A stretch of DNA of 14,755 bases from an uncultured Oscillospiraceae bacterium (GCA_934591745.1 CAKTPQ010000034.1:1-14755); one strand, 5' to 3'. Shown: positions 1 to 6,668, numbered from the stretch's first letter. The notes: generated by a model not told the origin, from the sequence alone. Made by a program: numbers and translations.

Positions 1-73
1 ACACGGAAGTTAAGCTCGCTTCTGCTGACAATACTTGGCTGGAGACGGCCCGGGAAGATAGGTAGCGCCAACA
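1..73 (+). rRNA. rrf: 5S ribosomal RNA, 3' part
   Basis: The first ~73 bases match the conserved 3' two-thirds of bacterial 5S rRNA: the ACACGGAAGTTAAGCTC block, the GACAATACTTGG segment and the closing GGTAGCGCCAAC. The 5' part lies outside the window. A terminator follows within two bases, so this is probably the last gene of an rRNA operon read into the window from the left. The exact 3' end is uncertain by a few bases because the pairing 5' strand is not visible. Confidence 0.9.
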
Positions 74-74
74 C

Positions 75-110
75 AAAGCCCACGACATTTGTCGTGGGCT
101 TTCTCTTTTT
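75..110 (+). terminator. Intrinsic terminator after 5S rRNA
   Basis: A perfect 12-bp inverted repeat (75-86 with 91-102, 4-base loop) is followed by a T-rich run to 110. It lies directly behind the 5S gene and would end the rRNA operon transcript. Confidence 0.9.
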
Positions 111-222
111 ATTCCAACATCCCCCGACTGCCGGATGGCGCGGCGGTCTTGTACTCCGCGATATGCAGCGGGGGAAGTTCCGGTGTGTGCCGGTCGGGAA
201 CGTGCCGGGGGGTGGGCGGCGC

Positions 223-251
223 TTGCGATTTTTCTCCTGGTGTGATAGGAT
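223..251 (+). promoter_or_regulatory. Probable sigma-A promoter of the acetyltransferase operon
   Basis: TTGCGA at 223-228 and TAGGAT at 246-251 are separated by 17 bases, with TG one base before the -10 (extended -10). Transcription would start near 258, about 25 bases before the ATG at 283. Both hexamers match only four of six consensus bases, so this is a moderate call. The stretch from 111 to 222 between the rRNA terminator and this site is GC-rich and shows nothing I can name. Confidence 0.4.
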
Positions 252-282
252 ACCCCAAACGGGACTGCAAGGGGGAAAACAG

Positions 283-789
283 ATGGAGCTTAAGATCCGC
301 AGAATGCAAAGCGGCGACGCTGACGAGCTGCATCGACTGCTGTCAGATCCAGTGGTGATGCGCTATCTGGAGCCGCCCTACGACAGGGCGCAGACGGAAG
401 CGTTTCTGCGCTGTGCTGGGCTGGCGGCGCAGCCCCTTGTGTATGCGGTCGAGGAAAGTGAGCGCCTTATCGGCTATGTGATCTATCACCCCTACGACGA
501 GGGCAGTATGGAGATCGGCTGGGTGCTGTTCCCGGAATACTGGGGGCGCGGGTACGCGTCGGCGCTGACGGATCGCCTGATCTGCATGGCAGGACAAGAG
601 GGAAAGAGCGTTGTTATTGAATGTGTTCCGGAACAGGCGGCGACAGTGCGGCTTGCCGCGAAAAAAGGATTCCGCTTTTGCGGGATCGCTGACGGACTGG
701 CGGTGTACCGGCTTGCGGCTGCGGGCGGGAGAGATGCAGCGTGGGAAGCGGCGGAATGCATGAAGGGAGGATCGTGGGATGGCGTTTGA
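283..789 (+). CDS. GNAT-family N-acetyltransferase (RimJ/RimL-like)
   Basis: A 168-residue protein with the GNAT fold, expected to move an acetyl group from acetyl-CoA to an amine. Substrate unknown. The N-terminus (MELKIRRMQSGDADEL, then a segment around VVMRYLEPPYD) resembles the RimJ/RimL branch. The acetyl-CoA loop is visible as EYWGRGYASAL, where W replaces the usual Q/R of Q/RxxGxG/A, as is common in this branch. The C-terminal KKGFRFCG is the usual end of the domain. I chose ATG 283 because AGGGGGAA precedes it at a suitable distance; the frame is open upstream to 94, but that part has no GNAT similarity and overlaps the promoter. The last 11 bases overlap the next gene, suggesting translational coupling in an operon of three acetyltransferases. 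Confidence 0.82.
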   Translation: MELKIRRMQSGDADELHRLLSDPVVMRYLEPPYDRAQTEAFLRCAGLAAQPLVYAVEESERLIGYVIYHPYDEGSMEIGWVLFPEYWGRGYASALTDRLICMAGQEGKSVVIECVPEQAATVRLAAKKGFRFCGIADGLAVYRLAAAGGRDAAWEAAECMKGGSWDGV

Positions 790-1399
790 TTTTAAGAAAG
801 AGTATCGGGAATTCTATCTGCCGAAGGACAGACCGGAGATCGTGACGGTCCCCACCATGCACTGCATGGCGGTGCGGGGCGAGGGGGATCCAAACCAGCC
901 GGGGGGCGCCTATCAACAGGCGATACAGATGCTGTATACCGTGGCGTACACGCTGAAGATGAGCGGACGGGGCGGTCATAAGATCGACGGCTTTTTCGAC
1001 TATGTGGTGCCGCCGCTGGAGGGCTTCTGGCGGACGGGCTTTGATCCGGCGGACAAGGTGGCATTCCGGTGGACATCGGTGATCCGCCTGCCGGACTTTG
1101 TGACCGAGGAGGAGCTGCGCTGGGCGAAGCAGGCTGCGGCGGAGAAGAAAAAGCTGGACTGTGGGGCGGTGGAGTTCCTGACGGTCAGCGAGGGGATGTG
1201 CGTGCAGTGCATGCACATCGGGCCGTTCGACCGGGAGGCGGAGACGGTGGCGGCGATGGATTGTTTCCTGGCGGAAAACGGCTATGTGAACGACTTCACG
1301 GAGGCGCGGCTGCACCATGAGATCTATCTGTCGGATGCCAGAAAAACGGCGCCGGAGAAATGGAAAACGGTGATCCGCCATCCCATTCGCAGGGGATAA
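779..1399 (+). CDS. GyrI-like small-molecule-binding domain protein
   Basis: A 206-residue protein that I recognise as the stand-alone GyrI-like (AraC effector-binding fold) family often annotated COG4832. Typical segments are FKKEYREFYLPKDRPEIV at the N-terminus, VRGEGDPNQPGGAYQQAI, AYTLKMS, DGFFDYVVPPLEGFW and the conserved glutamate-rich EIYLSDARKTAPEKWKTV near the end. Family members bind small hydrophobic or cationic compounds; some related proteins sequester or hydrolyse genotoxins. No DNA-binding domain is present, so it is not itself a regulator. GGAGG sits 8-9 bases before ATG 779, inside the end of the upstream acetyltransferase gene. Its place between acetyltransferases suggests a role in handling toxic small molecules; that is inference. 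Confidence 0.85.
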   Translation: MAFDFKKEYREFYLPKDRPEIVTVPTMHCMAVRGEGDPNQPGGAYQQAIQMLYTVAYTLKMSGRGGHKIDGFFDYVVPPLEGFWRTGFDPADKVAFRWTSVIRLPDFVTEEELRWAKQAAAEKKKLDCGAVEFLTVSEGMCVQCMHIGPFDREAETVAAMDCFLAENGYVNDFTEARLHHEIYLSDARKTAPEKWKTVIRHPIRRG

Positions 1400-1436
1400 G
1401 GCGTGGGAAACGGAAAAAAACAGGGAGGTGCCGGAA

Positions 1437-2003
1437 ATGGCAGAGCATGGAAGCATTGTGATACGGGACGCCAGACTGGAGGACACGGCGCGGCTGCTGG
1501 AGATCTACGACTACTATGTGCGGCAGACGGCCATCACGTTCGAGTACGAGACGCCCTCTCTGGAGGAGTTCCGGGAGCGGATGCGCCGGGTCATGGCGCG
1601 GTACCCGTATCTGGTGGCGGAGCAGGACGGCGTGGTGCAGGGATATGCCTACGCCGGGGCGTTCCATGAGCGGGCGGCCTACGACTGGTGCTGCGAGCTG
1701 ACGGTGTATCTGGCCCAGGATGCGCGGCGGTGCGGCATGGGGCGGCGGCTCTATGAGGCGCTGGAGCAGGCGCTGCGGGAGATGGGCGTATGCAATCTCT
1801 ACGCCTGCATTGCCTGCCCGGAGCAGGAGGACGAGTACCTGACCGGGAACAGCGCGGCATTCCATGAGCATCTGGGCTTCCGGCAGGTGGGCCTGTTCCG
1901 GGCGTGCGGGTACAAGTTCGGCCGGTGGTACCACATGGTCTGGATGGAGAAGATCATTGGCGTACACCGGGCGGAGCAGCCGCCAGTGCGGCCCTATCGG
2001 TAA
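1437..2003 (+). CDS. Phosphinothricin N-acetyltransferase-like GNAT
   Basis: A 188-residue GNAT closely resembling the PAT/YncA (MnaT) family, which acetylates phosphinothricin, methionine sulfone/sulfoximine or other amino-acid-like amines using acetyl-CoA. Family hallmarks visible in order: EIYDYYVRQTAITFEYETPS, RYPYLVAEQDGVVQGYAYA, the ELTVYL strand, acetyl-CoA loop RRCGMGRRLYEAL, NLYACIACPE and the C-terminal GYKFGRWYHMVWMEK. I prefer ATG 1437 over GTG 1428 because GGAGGTG ends six bases before 1437 and overlaps the GTG. It lies 37 bases after the GyrI-like gene and 15 before the next GNAT, so probably one transcript. True substrate not predictable; many chromosomal homologues are not resistance genes. 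Confidence 0.85.
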   Translation: MAEHGSIVIRDARLEDTARLLEIYDYYVRQTAITFEYETPSLEEFRERMRRVMARYPYLVAEQDGVVQGYAYAGAFHERAAYDWCCELTVYLAQDARRCGMGRRLYEALEQALREMGVCNLYACIACPEQEDEYLTGNSAAFHEHLGFRQVGLFRACGYKFGRWYHMVWMEKIIGVHRAEQPPVRPYR

Positions 2004-2018
2004 TGGGGGGCGGCTGAC

Positions 2019-2507
2019 ATGGAACTGGATATTACGCGGCTGTCGGCATCGCTGACCGTGCGGCGGCTGGAGGAGACGGATGTGCCGCAGATCCTTGCGC
2101 TGTGCGGCGGAAATCCCCAATACTACCGTTATCACCCGCCGCTGCCGTCAGCGGACGGCATCCGGGAGGACATGCGGGCGCTGCCGCCGGGAAAAGCGCC
2201 GGAGGACAAATTCTATGTAGGCTATTTCGCGGGCGGCGCGCTGGCGGCGGTGATGGATCTGATCCTGGGATATCCGCAGGATAGAACGGCGCTGATCGGC
2301 TTTTTCATGGTGGATGCCAGCCGGCAGGGGACGGGACTCGGCTCCCGGCTGGTGACCGAGGCCATGGAGTGCCTGCGGGAGCAGGGCTTCACCCGGCTGC
2401 GGCTGGGGGTGGACAAGGGAAATCCCCAGAGTCTGGCGTTCTGGAAGAAGAACGGTTTCATGCAGGTGAGCGAGGACCGCTATATCGTGATGGAACGGGA
2501 CATATAG
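2019..2507 (+). CDS. GNAT-family N-acetyltransferase
   Basis: A 162-residue single-domain GNAT. The acetyl-CoA-binding motif is SRQGTGLGSRLVTEAM (QxxGxG present), followed by the usual NPQSLAFWKKNGF segment, which lies at the family's C-terminal alpha4/beta7 region, and MERDI at the end. The N-terminal half (LEETDVPQILALCGGNPQYYRYH) would shape the acceptor site; substrate unknown. Start ATG 2019 has GGGGGGCGG about 5 bases upstream and lies 15 bases from the stop of the previous gene. It is the last gene of the operon; a strong terminator begins 20 bases after its stop codon. Confidence 0.82.
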   Translation: MELDITRLSASLTVRRLEETDVPQILALCGGNPQYYRYHPPLPSADGIREDMRALPPGKAPEDKFYVGYFAGGALAAVMDLILGYPQDRTALIGFFMVDASRQGTGLGSRLVTEAMECLREQGFTRLRLGVDKGNPQSLAFWKKNGFMQVSEDRYIVMERDI

Positions 2508-2527
2508 ACGGCCCGGAGAGCTGCCGT

Positions 2528-2570
2528 ACATACAAAAAAGCCGCTGCGATGCAGCGGCTTTTTTGTATGT
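2528..2570. terminator. Perfect bidirectional terminator between convergent genes
   Basis: A perfect 20-bp inverted repeat (2528-2547 with 2551-2570, 3-base loop GAT). The GC-rich core GCCGCTGC is flanked by A6 on the left and T6 on the right, so it gives a stem plus U-tract on both strands. It serves the acetyltransferase operon on the plus strand and the methyltransferase gene on the minus strand, whose stop codon ends at 2574. Confidence 0.92.
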
Positions 2571-2573
2571 GTA

Positions 2574-3191
2574 TCAGCGTTGCAGGGACAGTACACCGGC
2601 GCAGGGGGAGAGGGGTAAAAATGTCATTTGGGGAAATGACTGCCGCAGCTCGTCGAATACGAAGTAGATCTCGTCCGCATCCCACGCGTCCCCAGCGGCC
2701 AGCCTGCAGCGGTCAAGGTCGGCTCGGGTCAGGAAGGCTATATCGCCGATATAGAGACAGGCATCCTTGCGCAGCAGCGGCAGAAGGCTGCGGATGAAGG
2801 CGATCTTATGCTGATCCGTCAGGTGGTGCAGAGAGTAGGTGGCGATGATGGCGTCATACTGCCGCTGTGTCAGCGGTTCGGCCAGACCCGCCGTGAAATC
2901 GCCGCAGTAAAGCGCGGCTGACGGCATTTTTGCATGCGCCAGAGTCACCATTTTTCCAGAAAAGTCCTGTCCCCAGACACGGCATCCCTGCTCGTAGAGC
3001 CTGGCTGTCAGCACGCCGGTGCCGAAGCCGATGTCCAATACGTCCCCGGCACCGTGGGAGAGGACGCGGCGGAAGATATCCTGCAGGACGGCGCTGTACC
3101 CGGCAAAGGGGTAGCTGCCGCTTTCATCGGAGCAGGCGGTGCTCCGGTCGTAAGAGTCGGCCCACAGGTCAAAGCCTTCATGATCCAGCAT
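2574..3191 (-). CDS. Class I SAM-dependent methyltransferase
   Basis: A 205-residue protein with the Rossmann-like methyltransferase fold. Motif I is VLDIGFGTG (residues 51-59), the SAM glycine loop. The acidic residue after strand beta2 is D76 in GQDFSG. Later come CGDF, DAIIATYSLHHLTD (post-motif region) and LYIGDI. Family members methylate small molecules, proteins or nucleic acids; the substrate cannot be read from the sequence. The N-terminal DLWADSYDRS segment is typical of small-molecule or UbiE-like methyltransferases. An AAGGAGGT site lies just upstream of ATG 3191. It is 24 bases downstream of the HD-domain gene and probably shares its transcript. Confidence 0.85.
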   Translation of the reverse strand: MLDHEGFDLWADSYDRSTACSDESGSYPFAGYSAVLQDIFRRVLSHGAGDVLDIGFGTGVLTARLYEQGCRVWGQDFSGKMVTLAHAKMPSAALYCGDFTAGLAEPLTQRQYDAIIATYSLHHLTDQHKIAFIRSLLPLLRKDACLYIGDIAFLTRADLDRCRLAAGDAWDADEIYFVFDELRQSFPQMTFLPLSPCAGVLSLQR

Positions 3192-3215
3192 AGTACCTCC
3201 TTGTAACGGCGGCGG

Positions 3216-3797
3216 TCACTCCGCGGCGGGCATGCCGCCGTGGGCGGCGATCTTGACCTTTGTCTCGTCCCGGACGGCCTCCCGCAGGGCGGTGAGGTAG
3301 GGGGAGAAGGCCACGTTCTCGTCGGCATAGGTCAGGTTCAGGGCATACTCCCGGGGGAGCCAAGTGGAAATAGGGGCTTCATTGTGCTGGATGACGGCCT
3401 CCAGCTTATCCAGCGCCTTGTAGAGTTGGGCCTCCGGAGTCTCCAGCGCGTCCATCTCCGCGTACAGCGCCGCCATATCGGTGCAGTAGGGGGCGGGGAG
3501 GGAGGCCACCCAGCGGGACAGCAGGGAGTCCTCCTTTGCCGTGTCGGCGTCGGTTTTCAGAAAGGAGGGGATGTCGCCGGTGAAGCATTCGCCCAGGTCG
3601 TGGATAAGGCACATACGCACCACCTTGTCCATGTCCAGCTCCGGAAATTCATCCCGGAGGAAGAAGGCCGTCAGCGCCAGACGCCAGCTGTGCTCTGCCA
3701 CACTTTCCCGGCGGCCGCCGGAGGTGTCGCAGTGACGGGTGGTGTCCTTCAGCTTTTCGGCGGTGTGCAGGATCTGCAGCAGTTCAGTGGGCTTCAT
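3216..3797 (-). CDS. HD-domain phosphohydrolase, HDDC2/YfbR-like (probable 5'-nucleotidase)
   Basis: A 193-residue HD-superfamily protein. The metal ligands of the family are visible: H36 in SVAEHSWRLAL, H66-D67 in CLIHDLGECFTGDIP, and D130 in ALDKLEAVIQ. The SVAEHS and HDLGEC...GDI wording is that of the HDDC2/YfbR group, which remove phosphate from deoxynucleoside 5'-monophosphates in a metal-dependent way. Substrate here is inferred. I chose ATG 3797 because AGGAGG lies seven bases upstream and homologues begin in this region; the frame is open to 4073, but that would cross the divergent promoters and the PAP2 gene. Probably first gene of a two-gene operon with the methyltransferase. Confidence 0.85.
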   Translation of the reverse strand: MKPTELLQILHTAEKLKDTTRHCDTSGGRRESVAEHSWRLALTAFFLRDEFPELDMDKVVRMCLIHDLGECFTGDIPSFLKTDADTAKEDSLLSRWVASLPAPYCTDMAALYAEMDALETPEAQLYKALDKLEAVIQHNEAPISTWLPREYALNLTYADENVAFSPYLTALREAVRDETKVKIAAHGGMPAAE

Positions 3798-3828
3798 GGG
3801 CGTGTCCTCCTGTGTTTTTTCTGGGGAG

Positions 3829-3857
3829 AGTATAGCAGATACCGTCGGTGCGGTCAA
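3829..3857 (-). promoter_or_regulatory. Sigma-A promoter of the HD hydrolase/methyltransferase operon
   Basis: On the minus strand TTGACC (3857-3852) and TATACT (3834-3829) are separated by exactly 17 bases. The transcript would begin about 25 bases before the start codon at 3797. Its -35 element lies only three bases from the -35 element of the opposite promoter. Confidence 0.75.
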
Positions 3858-3860
3858 TGC

Positions 3861-3889
3861 TTGCACGAAAAAGAAAAATAGTGTACAAT
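3861..3889 (+). promoter_or_regulatory. Sigma-A promoter of the PAP2 phosphatase gene
   Basis: TTGCAC (3861-3866) and TACAAT (3884-3889) are separated by 17 bases. The expected transcription start is near 3896, giving a leader of about 47 bases before ATG 3943. Confidence 0.72.
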
Positions 3890-3942
3890 AAACCGTGAAA
3901 TGACCTTGCCGCCGGGGAATGCGGCGGGAAAGTGAGGGAAAT

Positions 3943-4869
3943 ATGGGGCTTTTATACGCGTTGGAGTCCATCCGGACGCCGCTGCTGGACAAAATTCTGG
4001 GCGCGGTGACGTATCTGGGCGATGAGCTCTGTTTCATGGTGTTTGCCGTGGGCGTGTTCTGGTGCATCAGCAAGCGGATGGGTTACTACCTGATGACCGT
4101 GGGCTTTTTCGGCACCATCCTCAACCAGTTTCTGAAAATTCTGTGCGCCGTCCCCCGCCCGTGGGTCAAGGATCCGGATTTCACCATCGTGGAGAGCGCT
4201 CGGGCCGGGGCGTCGGGATACTCGTTCCCCAGCGGCCACACGCAGAACGCGGTGACGCTGTACGGCGGCACAGCACGGTACACCAGAGCGCCGTGGCTGC
4301 GGTGGGTGTGCATCGCGGTGATGGTGCTGGTATGCTTCAGCCGGATGTATCTGGGCGTCCACACCCCGCTGGATGTGGGGGTGTCGCTGGCCGTCGGCGG
4401 CGTGCTGGTGCTGGCGCTCTATCCGGTGATGGAGGAGGCGGACCGGCGGCCGTGGGTGCTGACGTGGGTCATCGGCTTTATGGTGGTGTGCAGCGGGGCG
4501 TTCGTAGCGTACCTGTACCTGCGGGGCGACACGGGGGTCACGGCGGAGGACACCGCCAACTATGTCAGCGCCCTGTCCAACGGGTGGAAGTTCGTAGGCG
4601 CTACGCTGGGCCTGCTGGTCACCAACATTCTGGATCGGCGGTATATCCGCTTTGAGACGGAGGCGGTGTGGTGGGCGCAGCTCATCAAGCTGGTGGTGGG
4701 CTTTGGACTGCTGCTGGCTATCCGGGCGGGGCTGAAAGCGCCGCTGATCGCGCTGTGCGGCGGCGCGGCGGAGATCGCCGGCGGCATCCGCTATCTGCTG
4801 ATCGTGCTGTTCGCCGGGTGCGTGTGGCCCCTGACGTTCTGGGGCTTCAGCCGTCTGGGGAAGAGATAA
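3943..4869 (+). CDS. PAP2-family integral membrane phosphatase
   Basis: A 308-residue polytopic membrane protein with a complete type-2 phosphatidic acid phosphatase site. Motif 1 is K65-x6-R72-P73 (KILCAVPRP), motif 2 is PSGH (residues 94-97), and motif 3 is S131-R132-x5-H138-x3-D142 (SRMYLGVHTPLD). In the family the histidines form and resolve a phospho-enzyme, acting on lipid phosphates or undecaprenyl/isoprenyl diphosphates facing the outside. Several hydrophobic segments follow the catalytic domain, making it longer than minimal PAP2 proteins (about 200 residues). I prefer ATG 3943 with GTGAGGG just upstream; an in-frame ATG at 3919 has poorer spacing. It is a single-gene unit with its own promoter and terminator. 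Substrate unknown. Confidence 0.88.
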   Translation: MGLLYALESIRTPLLDKILGAVTYLGDELCFMVFAVGVFWCISKRMGYYLMTVGFFGTILNQFLKILCAVPRPWVKDPDFTIVESARAGASGYSFPSGHTQNAVTLYGGTARYTRAPWLRWVCIAVMVLVCFSRMYLGVHTPLDVGVSLAVGGVLVLALYPVMEEADRRPWVLTWVIGFMVVCSGAFVAYLYLRGDTGVTAEDTANYVSALSNGWKFVGATLGLLVTNILDRRYIRFETEAVWWAQLIKLVVGFGLLLAIRAGLKAPLIALCGGAAEIAGGIRYLLIVLFAGCVWPLTFWGFSRLGKR

Positions 4870-4877
4870 GAGGACAC

Positions 4878-4922
4878 AAAACCGCCCCCACTCCGGGACC
4901 ATCGGAGTGGAGGCGGCTTTTT
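4878..4922. terminator. Terminator between convergent genes
   Basis: A 12-bp stem with one mismatch (4882-4894 with 4904-4916, 9-base loop) is followed by T5 at 4918-4922, serving the PAP2 gene. Four A residues at 4878-4881 give a shorter U-tract on the minus strand. The T-run overlaps the stop codon of the minus-strand neighbour. Confidence 0.8.
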
Positions 4923-5406
4923 ACTGCGTGGCGGCCAGTGCGTGGGCGGCGTTCCTGTCGCCGATGGCGATATAGGAGAAGTCGTCTGCATCCCACCGGC
5001 CGGAGATATGGCCGTCGGTGACGGTGTGCTCCGTCCACAGCCGGATAACGGCGCAGGAACGGTCGGACGCCGCGGCGATGCTGTGGAGGGGGGCGGCCGC
5101 CCAGAAGCCGGAGTCATCCACGACGAAGAGGGAATCGGCGGTGCCGCCGTGGAACTGGGCGCGGAGGGCGGCGCATGACAGCACGCCGGGGATGTCGCAG
5201 CTGCCGGTGTATGTACCCCGGCGGAATGTGCCGTGGAAGGACACGGGGATCTCCTCCGCCGTGCCGTCGTCGGGGACGGTGCAGAGATAGCCGGTGCCGT
5301 CGTAGTCGATGGCGATGCCTCTGTCCCACGACGCGAAGATGAGTACGCCGGTGAACACCAGCAGGGCGGTGAGCCAGACCCAACGGGAGCGGAAAAATTG
5401 CCGCAT
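4921..5406 (-). CDS. Unknown membrane-anchored extracytoplasmic protein
   Basis: A 161-residue protein that I do not recognise. The N-terminus (MRQFFRSRWVW, then a hydrophobic stretch LTALLVFTGVLIFA at about residues 12-26) is a positively charged signal-anchor, which predicts a small domain of about 130 residues outside the membrane. That domain holds two cysteines near the middle (SCDI and LSCAAL), acidic DYDGTGY and VVDDSGFW segments and a C-terminal FSYIAIGDR. No lipobox or cleavage site is clear. AAGGAGGCG precedes ATG 5406. Codon use matches its neighbours. It is a lone gene with its own promoter and a terminator shared with the PAP2 gene. Confidence 0.75.
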   Translation of the reverse strand: MRQFFRSRWVWLTALLVFTGVLIFASWDRGIAIDYDGTGYLCTVPDDGTAEEIPVSFHGTFRRGTYTGSCDIPGVLSCAALRAQFHGGTADSLFVVDDSGFWAAAPLHSIAAASDRSCAVIRLWTEHTVTDGHISGRWDADDFSYIAIGDRNAAHALAATQ

Positions 5407-5442
5407 GGAAACGCCTCCTTACATATATGACCTATGCATATG

Positions 5443-5471
5443 AGTATAGCAGGAGGGGGGGAAAATAGCAA
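5443..5471 (-). promoter_or_regulatory. Probable sigma-A promoter of the unknown membrane protein gene
   Basis: On the minus strand TTGCTA (5471-5466) and TATACT (5448-5443) are spaced by 17 bases, with the start codon at 5406. The -35 lies immediately beyond the U-tract of the upstream terminator. Confidence 0.55.
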
Positions 5472-5473
5472 GA

Positions 5474-5510
5474 AAAAAGGTGTGTGCCGCACAGCGGCAC
5501 ACACCTTTTT
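5474..5510 (-). terminator. Terminator of the EamA transporter gene
   Basis: A perfect 17-bp inverted repeat (5474-5490 with 5494-5510, 3-base loop) has a GGTGTGTGCCGC core and A5/T5 ends. It begins 11 bases after the stop codon of the transporter and ends its transcript before the next promoter. The symmetry would also let it stop opposite-strand transcription. Confidence 0.9.
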
Positions 5511-5520
5511 CATATAGAGG

Positions 5521-6414
5521 TCAAGCGTTCTCCTGCGGCTTTTTCAGCGCCACGATGACACCGGCGGTGATGAGCACCGCGCCCACGACGCTCATGACGG
5601 TGATCTGTTCGTTCAGCACCAGGAAGCCCACCACCAGCGTGACAAAGGGCGTGCCGTACAGGTAGTTGTTGGTGACCACAACGCCCAGATACTTGAAGGC
5701 GATGTTCCAGATGGCGAAGCACACGGCGTTGCCGAACACGCCCAGAAACAGCCAGCTCAGCAGCATGGTGGGCGTGGTGAACAGAGGCTTCAGGTCGGGC
5801 ATGCCGTCGGTCAGCAGCATCAGGGGCACGGCGGTGAGGAACGCCCAGAGCATGACACGGCGGGTGACCAGGAAGTTGTCGTACCGCTCGGTGTACTTCT
5901 TGATGAGGATGGAGTACACGGCCCACATCAGGGCGGCGGCCAGAGCGATCAGGTCGCCCAGCGGGTTTAGATGGAACGTCATCTGGCCGTTGAGCACCAC
6001 CAGCACTACACCGGCGATGGCGATGACCGCGCCGATGTAGACGTATTTGCCCAGACGTTCGCCGCTGCGGGAAAACAGCTGGGCCAGGATCACCGTCAGG
6101 ATGGGGGACAGGGCCACGATAATGCTGACGTTGGCGGCGTAGGTGTAGGTCAGGGCGGTGTTCTGCAGGAAGAAGTAAAAGCTGCCGCCGGTGATGCCGA
6201 TGAGGATGAACATCAGTTCATCCTTCCACGGGAGCTTCAGTGTTTTGGGGCGCAGCGCCCACAAGGCCACATAGGCAAGGCCCATGCGCAGGGGGATGAT
6301 CTGGATGGCGGTGTAGCCCTTCAGCAGCTCCTTGGTCAGCACGAAGCAGCTGCCCCACACGAGGATGGTGAAGATGGCGTAGACATGGCCCATCACCTTC
6401 TTGGAAGTTGACAT
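5521..6414 (-). CDS. EamA-family (DMT superfamily) transporter
   Basis: A 297-residue integral membrane protein with the ten-helix, two-repeat plan of EamA exporters. The first repeat spans roughly residues 9-140 (IFTILVWGSCFVLTKELL, RMGLAYVALWAL, FFLQNTALTYTYAANVSII, LSPILTVILAQLF). The second spans roughly residues 152-290 (GDLIALAAALMWAVYSILI, NAVCFAIWNIAFKYLGVVV, TPFVTLVVGFLVLNEQIT). The wording of NEQIT and of P(I/F)-T/L turns is typical. Such proteins export amino acids, nucleosides or metabolites across the cell membrane; the substrate cannot be read. TTAGGAGCG precedes ATG 6414. It is a single-gene unit; the leader contains a GC-rich hairpin. Confidence 0.9.
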   Translation of the reverse strand: MSTSKKVMGHVYAIFTILVWGSCFVLTKELLKGYTAIQIIPLRMGLAYVALWALRPKTLKLPWKDELMFILIGITGGSFYFFLQNTALTYTYAANVSIIVALSPILTVILAQLFSRSGERLGKYVYIGAVIAIAGVVLVVLNGQMTFHLNPLGDLIALAAALMWAVYSILIKKYTERYDNFLVTRRVMLWAFLTAVPLMLLTDGMPDLKPLFTTPTMLLSWLFLGVFGNAVCFAIWNIAFKYLGVVVTNNYLYGTPFVTLVVGFLVLNEQITVMSVVGAVLITAGVIVALKKPQENA

Positions 6415-6440
6415 GATCGTTCGCTCCTAACAAGTCGATT

Positions 6441-6462
6441 TCCGGCCCGCGGGCGGGCCGGA
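6441..6462 (-). other. GC-rich hairpin in the leader of the EamA gene
   Basis: A perfect 9-bp inverted repeat (6441-6449 with 6454-6462, 4-base loop) lies 27 bases before the start codon on the minus strand and just upstream of its ribosome binding site. No U-tract follows in either direction, so it is not an obvious terminator. It may stabilise the mRNA 5' end. Confidence 0.45.
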
Positions 6463-6480
6463 GGAAAGTCACAAACATAT

Positions 6481-6486
6481 ATTATA
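6481..6486 (-). promoter_or_regulatory. Possible -10 element for the EamA gene
   Basis: TATAAT reads on the minus strand at 6486-6481, about 67 bases before the start codon. No good -35 element lies 16-18 bases upstream, so this is a weak call. The rest of 6487-6580 between this site and the opposite promoter is A/T-rich and shows nothing else I can name. Confidence 0.3.
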
Positions 6487-6581
6487 AGGGATACGGGAAG
6501 AAAAATCCAGAGGAAGATCGGAGAAAGGTCAAAATTTTGCGAAATTAGGGAAAACTTAAGAGTCCGGCGGGGCGAAAGCGG

Positions 6582-6610
6582 TTGAAGCGCGGCGGAGACT
6601 GTGCTATACT
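6582..6610 (+). promoter_or_regulatory. Sigma-A promoter of the nucleotidyltransferase/VanY operon
   Basis: TTGAAG (6582-6587) and TATACT (6605-6610) are spaced by 17 bases, and TGC directly precedes the -10 (extended -10). Transcription should start near 6617, 52 bases before ATG 6669. Confidence 0.78.
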
Positions 6611-6668
6611 GACGAATATGCTGCCGGTTTGAAGGCAGAACGACAGGGGGATAATAGGAGGAAAGTGC

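Noticed and set aside
1437..2003. PAT-like gene as a true herbicide-resistance gene.
   Set aside because: Chromosomal PAT/YncA homologues are widespread and often act on methionine derivatives or other amines; the sequence alone does not fix the substrate.
614..2135. Two long minus-strand frames (614-1486 and 1296-2135) opposite the GyrI-like and PAT-like genes.
   Set aside because: No ribosome binding sites and no recognisable motifs; the opposite strand encodes clear protein families throughout.
3952..4902. Minus-strand frame of 316 codons opposite the PAP2 gene.
   Set aside because: The composition (H/Q/R/A-rich) is that of an antisense shadow, while the plus strand has all three PAP2 catalytic motifs and a promoter.
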